Shown piece after piece: positions 11,256 through 22,700 of a stretch of DNA of 64,000 nucleotides (positions are counted from its first letter, which is position 1; each line of letters starts with the position of its first letter). The notes beneath the pieces are model-generated. The model was not told where the DNA came from, ran no database searches, and saw nothing but the letters and a program-made list of their open reading frames with translations. Location: assembly GCA_002633025.1 (NCBI GenBank), contig NMRB01000733.1, positions 222,347 through 286,346 on the forward strand. The letters run 5' to 3'. This DNA comes from Notospermus geniculatus (Eukaryota > Nemertea > Pilidiophora > Heteronemertea > Lineidae). Position numbers and translations under genes: made by a program.

Positions 11256-12362
11256 AGGAGAGCTTGTCATTTTATTTGTGGTATGTGACCAGTTTTTGAA
11301 TTTGTACTTCTAGATAACTGGATACACATGGAGTGCAAATTGCAATTTTTAGTTGTTTCCTCGTCCAAACTTTGACTCCACGAACTGGCACATTTCTCAA
11401 GGGGGCTATCATGACCTCACCTAAACATAACGGAACAAATGCAGCAATCTACACAACAGCACCACAAACATTAGCTTTCAGATTGCCACGGTAACGAGGA
11501 TAAACTACTGTCGAAGGAAATAACGAAAATTGAAGTGGGCTGTAACGGTTGAAAAACCGCAGCACCCACAGTCAATTTTCAGCACTTTAACTCTACATCA
11601 CTTCTATCAAAACCCACAATTTCAACACAAAGAAAATCCAATCTAAAGTTTTTAGTCTCAAGCTTTACAAAATTTCTAATGTTCGGATTTAGAGCAGGTC
11701 TAAAAAATTTTCCAACCAAACAGTTCATTTCTCTCTCAAAAAAACAGAACAGCAGCACTTTGTGACAAGAATAAACNACTATTGTTCCAAACAAAAGATA
11801 AGGAAAATCTTACACTTAAAATGTTTTATGCATATGGCCCCAGGAGAGCTTGTCATTTTATTTGTGGTATGTGACCAGTTTTTGAATTTGTACTTCTAGA
11901 TAACTGGATACACATGGAGTGCAAACTGCAATTTTTAGTTGTTTCCTCGTCCAAACTTTGACTCCACGAACTGGCACATTTCTCAAGGGGGCTATCATGA
12001 CCTCACCTAAACATAACGGAACAAATGCAGCAATCTACACAACAGCACCACAAACATTAGCTTTCAGATTGCCACGGTAACGAGGATAAACTACTGTCGA
12101 AGGAAATAACGAAAATTGAAGTGGGCCGTACGGTTGACAAACCGCAGCACCCACAGTCAATTTTCAGCACTTTAACTCTACATCACTTCTATCAAAACCC
12201 ACAATTTCAACACAAAGAAAATCCAATCTAAAGTTTTTAGTCTCAAGCTTTACAAAATTTCTAATGTTCGGATTTAGAGCAGGTCTAAAATTTTTTCCAA
12301 CCAAACAGTTCATTTCTCTCTCAAAAAAACAGAACAGCAGCACTTTGTGACAAGAACAAACC
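11195..12362. repeat. 586-bp tandem duplication with an N at the junction
   Basis: Positions 11195-11776 and 11781-12361 match at an offset of 585-586 bases with few differences. A single undetermined base (n) lies at 11777, exactly where the two units meet. A gap-closing join of two haplotypes would leave this pattern, so the duplication may be an assembly product. Confidence 0.85.
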
Positions 12363-13726
12363 TTCAACTTTCACTCTTCACAACTCACAGTTTTTCGAAT
12401 CACTTCATTCAATTTCAAGACAAGGCCAAATCCTAACATAAAAAATTCACAGCATGGCCTAAGACATTCAAAAAATGACTTTAGTATTTACACTAGCGTC
12501 CTCCTCAGACTTGATCAACTAGCAATGAATTTCCCGAACAAAAAATAAATATGGGAAATGTTAATGGAATGAATGAACGGTGGACAGTCAGGAACATGAT
12601 GGAAATTCACTTTGAAATATTTCGGATCAATTATCGGATGACGTCACAGCCGTGGAGGCCCATTTCACAGGAGCGGTTTCCACCCTTGCTACAGTTTCCC
12701 CAGACATCCTGTATATTTTTTTCTTTCAATACTACAGATCGAGTGCAGACACTGACGCTATCTACAGCAGCCTGGGAAAATCTGTGGGCCTGGATGGAAA
12801 CCGCTGAACAGGCGTCAAGATATGTGTTTTCTGTGATTAAAACTCATCTGACCCCAGAGTCCAGCAGACGGCATCTTCTGTCAAATTTTTCTCATATCCT
12901 ATGGCACTGGTTGAAAACTATTTGAAGAAATGTTCTTCCTATCAACCATCTGAAGAATGTTTCTTCAAATTTTTTCCAATTTATTTCTGAGGTTTTTAGA
13001 AAACTTCAGCAGAAGATACCATCTGCTTAAGCCTGGGAGTACACTCGGCCCCAGTGTGTATCCGACGTCCCGGTCTCCTACACACTGGCACATTTGGGGC
13101 TCACAAGCCGGTAACACCACTAGATGGCACTCCACTGGGCTCCAGCCAATCACCACGCTTTCTCACTCATAATTCCCGCGGAAATTACTTCCAGGAAAAA
13201 CCCAACCTCGTCTCCAGGTGTATAGTTCGCTCAGACAACCTTGGCCCACTCGCCATATTGTCAGAAAGCGAACAAGGTTGGGAAAACCCAAGGACCCGTG
13301 CTGCCACCACGCGGTCTTCACGACTGTTAATCTCTAAAAGAGCCAGACGCGGAGTGTGATTTACCGAAGGGGTGAGCCCTTAGCGTCTGGCCAAGCGAGA
13401 CAAACCTGGGGGCAGATGAGTTAAGCAAGCTTTGAATTCATAAATTCTCAAAACCTGCCACAAATATGGAATGAGACTACCAAGTAGTGAGGAGTACCAG
13501 CTGAATAGCCTGCTAGCGCGTACCTCGCAGGAACTTTTGTAAAACAGCAGACGATGGCAGTAAACAGGGAAGAAAGTCAGCCACAAATTTCAATAAGTCC
13601 ATCCAACACGAGATATTTTCAATGGATTTCCATCAGTTTCCTACTGACGATCAGATGACATGTCTGATTTGAGCTTGCGTTTCATGGCTAGTGGGTGGTA
13701 GTGTTATTTCATGCGTATCGTTTAGG

Positions 13727-13768
13727 CTACAGCTCGTCTTTTTTGCCTTCATGCTTAGTATCGGTTGT
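13727..13768 (-). CDS. HSP90B1: HSP90B1 exon 21, KDEL terminus
   Basis: After a TTTTCTTCCAG acceptor the sequence encodes [13 protein letters not shown] and a TAG stop. Phase 0 agrees with exon 20. KDEL is the retrieval signal expected of GRP94, which strongly supports this distant small exon. I saw no clear polyadenylation signal just downstream. Confidence 0.92.
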   Translation of the reverse strand, partial: TTDTKHEGKKDEL

Positions 13769-16700
13769 CTGGAAGAAAATCAGAAAAAAGCACAAATCAA
13801 CATCATGCGGCGAGAAGAACACTAGTCTTCTGCCTTGCACGCCATGCGTACGGGTCACACGCTCTTCCCGGAGTTTGTCCAGCCAGTTTTATAGACCTTT
13901 CATGTTTGGGATAAAACATAATTTTGAAAAATTTGAGAATGTACCACGCATTCATCAGAAATTCAGCATTAAATAGGGTGCAATGTCAACATTGGAAGAA
14001 TTCTCCAAGCTGACCTGCTGAAAATATACCGGTAGCTGAATTTCAGTGAATGACTTGAAAAAAGATAAGCCCATGAAAAAGTTTGTAAAAATTCACCTAA
14101 AAATCGTTCTTCGAGCTATTTGGAAATAAAAAGAAATTTACACACAACATTGAGATCTAACACTGGCTCTAGGTCAGGGTGACTCCTACACATGGCATAC
14201 GAAGGCAGATGATAAACAGGGTAAACAATGAAGAGGTTTTTTTAAATTGTTAGTTTGAAGTCAAGCTGTCCATGTCGTGGCTGAACATACAAAATCACAT
14301 GACAAAGGGCCGTATGCTCGGGTCAGACTTTAGCCCAAAGTATAGCTGAAGTTAGACTTTCTCCATGCTTGAAACATTGAGAAAAGTCAGACTTAAAAGT
14401 CTGGCTAAAGTCCAACTCTAGCATACAGCCCTAAATGTTGCCCTTTTGTTGATGTTCAGACCATAAAGATGGACGGCTCAACAGAAAATCTCAAGAAGTA
14501 ATGAAGTAACAGCAAGAAATCATGCGCAAATAAAACACTCAGAATCTAACAAGCGACTGTATCCAGCTGATGTCGAAGGCTTCTTCCTAATGTCTCATTA
14601 TATTGGTATTTTGGCAACAAAGGTAACCTAGCAGCATTTACTTTTTTACACATTCTCTTCAGGAATCAAGACAGAATGAACAGTCCCAATTGGATCTCTA
14701 AAGGCCGGGCTATACGATCAAAATTTCCAAAACATTTCAAAAACATCCAGCTGCAACACTGTCAAAACACCTTTGTTTTTGGTTTGTTGCACAGTGTGGA
14801 CTGGACCTGCAATTTTTGCAAAACAATTTGAAAACATGTTTTGATATAAATGTTGCAGAGCGTAGACCAACCCCGAAACAAGCCGCAACATTTCCAAAAC
14901 AATTTTCAAAATGTTTTGTCACAGAAATGTTTTGAAAATGTTGATGGTGTAGACAGGCCTTTAAACTGACAAAACCTTCAAGGGCAAAATTACGAATCGT
15001 TACAGTTCTGTATCAAATTTCTTAGCCTGGTTCTTTCGTGTATTATAGTCATGTTATTGGAAAGGGAACGACGAAGCACAGCATTTTACGAAGAGCAGAT
15101 TATAAGGTTGAAGTAGAAGCATCATCGAGGCAGTTCAAGATGAGATACCAGCCCAAACAAAGCATTCTGCACTCAGTTTGGACGATACCCAACCAAGAAA
15201 CTGACGCCTTTTTAGTGCTGCACAGTTAATGCACATGGTTGAAGAAGGGAGCAGCACTCTAGGTGAACCAACAAGTCTGAACGACATGCGACTGGGCGAT
15301 GAATGACGCAGGTGTGTGCAGTGGAAGATTTAATTTATTCCATGACATGTTTTCTAATATTGAAATTCGCTTGCGGAGTATTGATTTACAAGAATTCTCA
15401 CCAGACATCCCCGTCTAGCCTTGTATGTTTCATACTTTCAGCTTAACTTTTCTGTATTGTGCAAGTGATGGAAAATGAAGACAACGCCATAAAAGCCACG
15501 GTGGCCTATGTATGGCTTATGTGTGTGTGGTGAAAGTGAGAGACAATGGCCGGTATTCATAAAAGTTAGCAAATGCTTTTACTTAAGATTTACACAGCAG
15601 TGTCCAATGTAAATGTACTACAAAAGGGGCTGTTTGTTTTCATCAATTGAGGAATCTGAGTTGTGATCCTTGAGAAATTGGAGAAAGCTATGAAGCTTCA
15701 AATTGCAGCGATTATTCTGTACAGCACAACAAACAATCCCTGCAATTTGCAACTGCATAGCTTTTTCCATTTTCCCAAGGATCACAACTCAGATTCCTCA
15801 AGTGACGAAAATGAACAGCCCCTTTAAAGTAAAAGCATTTGCTAGCTTTTATAAATATCAGCCAATGGCTGGTATTTATAAAAGTTAGCAAATGCTTATG
15901 CTTAAGATTTGCACAGCGAGGTCCAATGTAAATGTACTACAAAACTTGAAGTAAAAGCATTTGCTAGCTTTTATTAATATCAGCCAATGTCACAAAAGAC
16001 ACTGTGGGTTATGCTAGACGATAGTCAGAAAGTTCCGTTTTAATACCAACGTCAGTATCAAGGCATGTAAGAGGCAGGGGAGGCTCTTGAAAATTTGAAA
16101 GTTGTATTCCAACTCTGCACACATGTTTGCAATCATCAGCCCAGTTTCTAACGACCTTCACCTCTACCTACCTGAGGCTCTTCCTTTTCTTCAGGTGTTT
16201 CTGTCTTTTCTGTTGTTTCCTCTTTCGTTTCTGGCTTCTCTTCGCCCTCTTTTGGTTTGGCGCCCTCTTTTGGTTTGGTGCCCTCATCGTCGCTGTATTC
16301 TGCTCCCTCGTTGTCGCTGTCACTGTCAGTTTCGTCATCCTCTGGGTGCTCGTCGACCTACGAAGTCACGAGAGGGTCATAACACATTAAAGGTTTTACA
16401 CCAGCATAAATCACATAGGTCATTGAACCATCCGAAGATGGGGATTTGGCCTGGTGGTTAAAGCGAATCGAAAGCGAAAAAAATTGATTTAGAAATATAA
16501 TTTGAAAGGGGACAAATTTTCAGGAAAAAATGTAAACAAACTTCTCCAGAATGTCAACAAAGAAATTTTCGTGCATTTTGATTGGCTGAATTTTGTGTTT
16601 ACAAACACCAGCCAAATGTAAACAAAATCCGCTATCGATTCGCTTTAAGGCATGGTGCCCCCGAGTGCTGGCGATTGATGCCTTATGCGAGGGCCCATGA

Positions 16701-19700
16701 GTTCGAGTCCGGTAAGAAGATGTCTTTCATCTTAGAAACCTGTTATTATTTCATGTCCTTTAATTGTATCTCCTTTATATGTGACCCCTTGCATAACATA
16801 AAACTGTTTTAGTCCGGAGATTGGACTACTCGCAGGGTACTGAGGGATGACTCGTTTTATCAACATGGGTCCTGGACCATTTTTTCGGAAGATGGGGTGG
16901 TGACTGATGCCTAAGGCCCCTATTACATAGAAGTATTCGGTATACGAAAACGCTGGTTAACAAAGGCTTCCTGAGGATTCACGACTGTGAAACCATTGGT
17001 AACAGGTGTTTTCGTATACCGTATACTTCTATGTAATAGGGGCCTAATGCGGGGGTCCGTCGGTTCGAGTCAGATAGGAAGCTGTGTCTTTCTGAAGGTG
17101 AATGTTTCACCTTCGAAACCTCCATTCACTACGGGCATATTGAACTCTTTCACTGCAAGTATCCACTGTAACAACCTGCCAAACTGCCAGTACATACATA
17201 GAGCAGAGTTTTTTCAATCACAAACGTACCTTTGCATCCAATGGAACATTGAGGCCAAGTCGCATCATTCTCTCCACACGGCCAGCAAAGCCAGCGGTAT
17301 CCTGGAGACTGTAGCCGGAGCGGAGGACGGCCGTTTCGTACATGACGACAGCCAAATCTGTCGCTGTCTGGTCAGATTTATTAGCCTGAAAAACGTATAT
17401 TTACATATAGCATAGCAAAGTTTGCCCTAGGATTGCAACGACTACGAGAATCATTGAAGTAACCAAACAGAGCACAAGATTAACATCAAGGGGTAGGCAG
17501 TCACGCTGTAATGAGGACCCTAAGGCTGGCTGTCCATTCACGCGATTTTCGTGCGGCAGACACTCGAAAGTATTGTTTGTTTCTGCCGCGTTGGTCGTGG
17601 ACAAAGGATGCGATATCGCGCGGCACAAAAATCGCGTGAATGGATTCTTAGCCTAACCCACTGCCTCAACAGGTGTCACTAGTGGTTAAAACTATATTGG
17701 ACTGAAAGGGACATTCACGTCCTGATCAATTTCCCACACAAAAGGCATCCATTGTATTGGACCTGATTACAATGTGCTGCCCTCTATCATAGTTATGATC
17801 CCATTGATGATAATAGGGAGTTTGAGATCAGCGACTTATCACTGATCCTTATACGTATACAGATAGATTTCTGTACAATGAGGACAAATTTTGTGTACAT
17901 TTCGATCCGTATACGTATAAGGATCCGTGATAAGTTGCTGATCTCAAACTCCCTAATATTGTGTTTTTTCTCACTGAAAGTCAGGCAAGGAGTTTGTCAA
18001 CACACTGCTCAACGAAAAGTTCCCAATCTGACTGATCAAACTGCAGAATTTGGGATGTCAGTTTCCTTTGCAATAGCTGCAGCCAATTGTACTTCCTATA
18101 GTTCTGCCTGGGGTCTCCGTAATGGACCGAGTAAGTCCATTGTCAATTTTAAGTGCTATCAGGTGCAAGTGCACTGACTTACTATTACAAGTTCCTGGGA
18201 GCAGATGTAAAATGTACAACATAAATAGAATATATGGTACATGCAATGGAGTGAAACAGAGTGAAATTATACCCAGCCGTGAGAAGAATGAAACCTTTCA
18301 CTGACACAGCTAATTTTGTTGAAATGAAGACATGTATAAAAGTCACCTGACACTCTAAAGGTATTCATTGGAAAGCTCATTGAGAGTACTTTCCAATGAA
18401 TACCTATGTGATAGAGTTTCTGTAGGATTTGGTAAGTTTGGTGTTCTTAACGGAATTGCCACTGGTAGTGAAATGTGACCCGCTCTGGCAAAAGCAGACG
18501 CATGTCGCTCTTACCTTGGCAGGTTGAGACCAAATGTTTGTCAGTTTCAATATTGTCTGTCTATTCAAATAGGAAATCTGAAGTAATCTATTTCTTCCAT
18601 TCTCTCCTGGTGTCATCTTAGTTCCTTGAGGCTCACCTTCTGAGCGACATGCGTCTGCTTTTGCCAAAGCGGGTCACAAATGGTAAACAGAAAGTGAAGG
18701 AGACACAAAGGAATTCATTGGATATTGAAAGTTGCAAGGAAAGACAGTTTGAATCAGGTCAGCAGTGAGGAAATGATACCAAGACCCTCTTACCACAGAT
18801 GTGGGAAAATTAGGAGAAGAAGTACGTCAATGTTTCCAGGGAAAAGGACTGTGGAAAAGACTCCATACCTCGACTCTCTTCTTGAGTTCCTTGAGTAGCG
18901 GATGTCGTGGGTTGATCTCCAAAGTCTTTTTCTGGGTGGCGTAATACTGTTTGGATGGATCGTCAGACTTGGCGTACGCCTGGGCCTTCATGATACGTTC
19001 CATGTTACCGGACCAACCGTAGGTGCTGGCGACCAAGGCACAGGGGGACTCCTCCAAACGTTCAGAGACGACAGCCTTCTCGATCTGAAATAGAAGAAGT
19101 GGAGAACCTCATTATCCTCGGAGCCAATGTTCTGAAGAAATGTCAAGCTACCGGTACATGTAGGTCAGGCAAATGAGAAGTGCACGTCTAAACTACTGCA
19201 TTTGAACTGAAATGATGCGTCCCGAATGTAGCCACACATCTTTGCAGTAGAAATCATACTAAAATTTGAGAAGAGTTTGTTTGTGTTTGTTTCTTCGCGA
19301 TTTTCTCCATGGCTGACAAACAGATCGCCCCAAACTTGGTGTGCAGATGCAGACAGACCTGGGAAGTGTCCTTACGAAGCCCGAATTTTGATATGACTTA
19401 TAGTTTTCAAAATATCAAGATATTAACGAAAATAACAATGCTGTTTAGGCCTTTTGATGTCATGACGTCACAGAGATGGCCGTCGCGTCATCCGTGATGT
19501 CGGCGACGTCATGTACAATGGAATGACGTCATTACGTTATTCGAACGGGTATGACGTCATTACATCCCCCAAGCGCTCCAATGACGTGACGCATCTCGCA
19601 TGAATTTAGCAGTTCCTCCACTGAACGGGTATTGCCTAGTATCTTAAATTCCAATTATATCAACCTAAGACCTACCTTATCCTTCAAAGCCTCATCCTTC

Positions 19701-22700
19701 AGCCAATCAGTGAGCACTTCATATTGTTTCTTGGTGAATTCCATGTTCTCCTTGGCGCGTTCTGATTCGTCCAACTTCAGGCCCTCCTTGGCAACATTCT
19801 GGAACTTCTTGCCTTCGAATTCTGGCAGAGACTGGATGCAATACTCGTCAACGGCCTCGACCAGGTACAAAACTTCGAATCCCTTTTTGAGAAGTCGCTC
19901 AACGAATGGTGACTTTTCGACCTCGGCGCGGCTTTGTCCCGCAACGAAATAGATATGTTCCTGCTTCTCTTTCATTCTCTCAATGTAATCGGCAAGGCTC
20001 GTCAGTTCCTTATCGGAGTTGGATGAATAGAATCGTAGAAGTTTGGCCAAACGTGTCCTGTTGGAGTGGTCTTCCATCACACCTAGTTTGATGCTGAAAG
20101 GAAAATCACAATATTTTATCACGGGAGCACATAGGTACAATGGGGCAAGTCCACGGTCTAATTCGTGATATTTTTTTACTTGTTCAGTGCAGTCTCTGCG
20201 ACTTCTGGCACCAAAGGATGATTAAGTACCCAGCATCATGTCAGGCTCGTGTCATTCTATGCCCCTGGTATGAATTAAGTTTGTTTGATTCATAATCAGT
20301 GCACTGTCTGCTGATTAGTTGCGCCACGGATGTGACATGTTCGATGTCATGTCCGTAATGCAACTAATTGCAAACAATGCCTTAATCATGAGTCACAATA
20401 AACTTACGGTAATTCATACCAGGGGCATAGAAGGACAAGAGGCTGACATGATGCAGGGTATTTCATCTTTCTGTGGTTCCAAAAGTTGCAGAAACAGCAC
20501 TGAATAAGTGAAAGATTGTTACATCCGAGGCCGTGGACTTGGCCAATGGCTACATCGTCTGACTTGTGGGTTCGACACCCCATCGAGCCGCAAATCGGTC
20601 GGATAATGTTCCAAGAACACATCCTACTTACTTTGTGCTGTATTCCTTCCAGAATTTTTCATATTCCTCCTTGCTGATTTTCTTGATCATATCAAGCGTC
20701 TTACGGACGAGCTTTTTCTTGATGACTTTGAGGAGTTTGTGCTGTTGGAGGGTCTCTCTTGAAACGTTCAGTGGGAGATCGTCGGAGTCGACAACGCCCT
20801 TGATAAAGGACAGATACTTGGGCAACATTTGTTCGAAGTCGTCGGTGATGAACACACGTCTGACGTACATCTGAAATGAGATCGAAAAGACAAGTGAGCA
20901 AGTCTGGAAGAGTGTTTTGATAACAAACTGAAGGAGGGACAGAGCTTGCAGGGCTGAGCTTGGTTTGTGACCGGCAGTCCAGATACTCAGACTTGGAAGT
21001 CTGATAGTAGTGATTTGGTCACAACCTGAAGAAGTGTTAACACATTGACTGCCAGCTATGAGTATACTCGTAGTCACAGATGTCCTCCCCATTGCCACTA
21101 CGAGTACTCGTAGTGGGGCTATTGCATTTTCTATTAATGTTGATAAGCTTGGCAATGACGAAGAGCCTTCCAATGATCATAATGGCAGTGGGGATTGACC
21201 AGATGTATGGGAACACGCTAGAGGGCGTACAGCTACGACTCGTAGTTGGCAGCATGAAGTAGCTCGAAATAGGCCTGTAGTCATGGCAATGGCGGATAAA
21301 ATGATATTATAGCCACGGCAGTAAACGTGTTAAAGCTTCTTTCATGCCAAACACTTGGTCGCCAAACACACGAACACTGATAAGACATGGCCTGTCCATT
21401 CCCTACGTCATTCCAGGATCTCATCCAATGCACCCCCTGCCTCGACCACCATTCAAGAGATCCACAGACCTACCTTGATGGCCTCCTTAGTTTTGCCATA
21501 ATCATGGAACATATCGTTGGGGGACGATTGAGGAATGAATAGGATTGATTTAAAGGTGACTTCTCCCTCGGCTGTGAAGTGGGTCTTGGCCATGGGGTCA
21601 TCGCTCTCCTTCGTGAAAGACTTGAAGAATTCGTTGTATTCTTTATCTTCTATCTCGCTGGGTCTGGAGAAGGGAAAATTATATTTATGACCACAAAAAA
21701 TAGCTACAACTCGGCAAATTCACCCACAATGCTGCACAGCTGGACAGCAGTAATTGTCAAAATCTTGAACCGAAATCTGTGATACTGCACTACATGTACT
21801 GGTGTGCATGAATATCAAAAAAAGAGCACAAAACGACACACAGTATACAATAAATCGGAAAGTCATCTCCGAATATTTCGCAAATTTTCGACCCCAATCG
21901 GGGTCTTCCTCAGGCGCTATATTGAAGAGATCCCTTCACCTCTGGGATCTCTTGTATATAGCGCCTGAGGAAGACCGCGATTAGGGTCAAAAATTTGCAA
22001 AATATTCGGTGTGCATATGAACTTTACATATGTGACCCGCTCTGGCGAAACGTCGCATGCCGCTCAGAAGGTGAGTCTAAACAAACCGAGATGACACCAG
22101 GAGAGAATGGAAGAAACACTGTTTCAGATTTCATAATAGGCAGACAATACTGGAACTGACAAACATTTGTGACCTTCCACAGCAAAACCAGGCACACGTC
22201 GCTCTCAGCTTGGCAGGTTGAAACCAAATGTTTGCCAGTTTCAATATTGTCTGTCTATTGTGAAATCTGAAACGATTTATTTCTTCCATTCTCTCCTGGT
22301 GTCATCTTAGTTGGTTGAGGCTCACCTTCTGAGCAACCTTCTGGTTTTGCTGTAGAAGGTCACATTTAGTCTCAACCTGCCAAGTACGAGCGACATGCAT
22401 CTCGTTTTGCCAGAGTGGGTCACATACAGGCACTGAGATGCTTAACCATAACAACCCGATTTGCTTACTTTCTGGTCCAGATGGGTTTGTTTCCGTTCAT
22501 CAACTCCCAATTCCAGGTGGTTTTCTCGACTTTCTTTGTTTTTGGCTTCTCTTCGGTTTTCTCCTCCTCGACCTGGAAGTAACAAAATCAAAGCTGGGAT
22601 AAATACCGAGGTCCACTTATAAAATCCAGCCTGGTTTCGACAGAATCTGCAAAATACAGGTTGCACTTCACTGTGGAAAGAAATCCTGAAATGCAATTTC

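Larger units (their letters stand above)
8692..13726. other. Intergenic DNA between the TSP3 gene and HSP90B1; no gene recognised
   Basis: I found no convincing exon here on either strand, although the missing 5' exon(s) of the TSP3 gene and the HSP90B1 3' UTR must lie somewhere in it. It holds repeats: a dispersed element, a hairpin, a foldback MITE and a 586-bp tandem duplication, each listed separately. Open frames near 9282-9581 (minus), 9769-10002 (minus) and 12551-12925 (plus) show no domain or splice context. Confidence 0.5.
16436..17150 (+). mobile_element. tRNA-derived SINE (family 2) broken by two nested elements
   Basis: GGGGATTTGGCCTGGTGGTTA, a later GATTGATGCCTTATGCGAGG and a GAGTTCGAGTCC B-box match the uninterrupted copy at 52291-52440. 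A second partial copy follows (GACTGATGCC...GGTTCGAGTC, 16890-17100). Nested elements lie at 16462-16644 and 16915-17044. Confidence 0.7.

Noticed and set aside
12551-12925. 124-codon plus-strand open frame
   Set aside because: No recognisable domain, no splice context, and its ends resemble an imperfect inverted repeat.
16161-16171. HSP90B1 ending at the TAG a few codons past the exon 20 donor (QVGRGEGR)
   Set aside because: That form would lack an ER retention signal. The strong GTAGGT donor and the phase-matched exon ending KDEL at 13727 are better supported.
20871-21173. Upstream extension of the open frame before MYVRRVFI
   Set aside because: It reads through an intron; exon 15 (21474-21663) supplies the preceding residues and joins at the ATTTCAG acceptor in phase.
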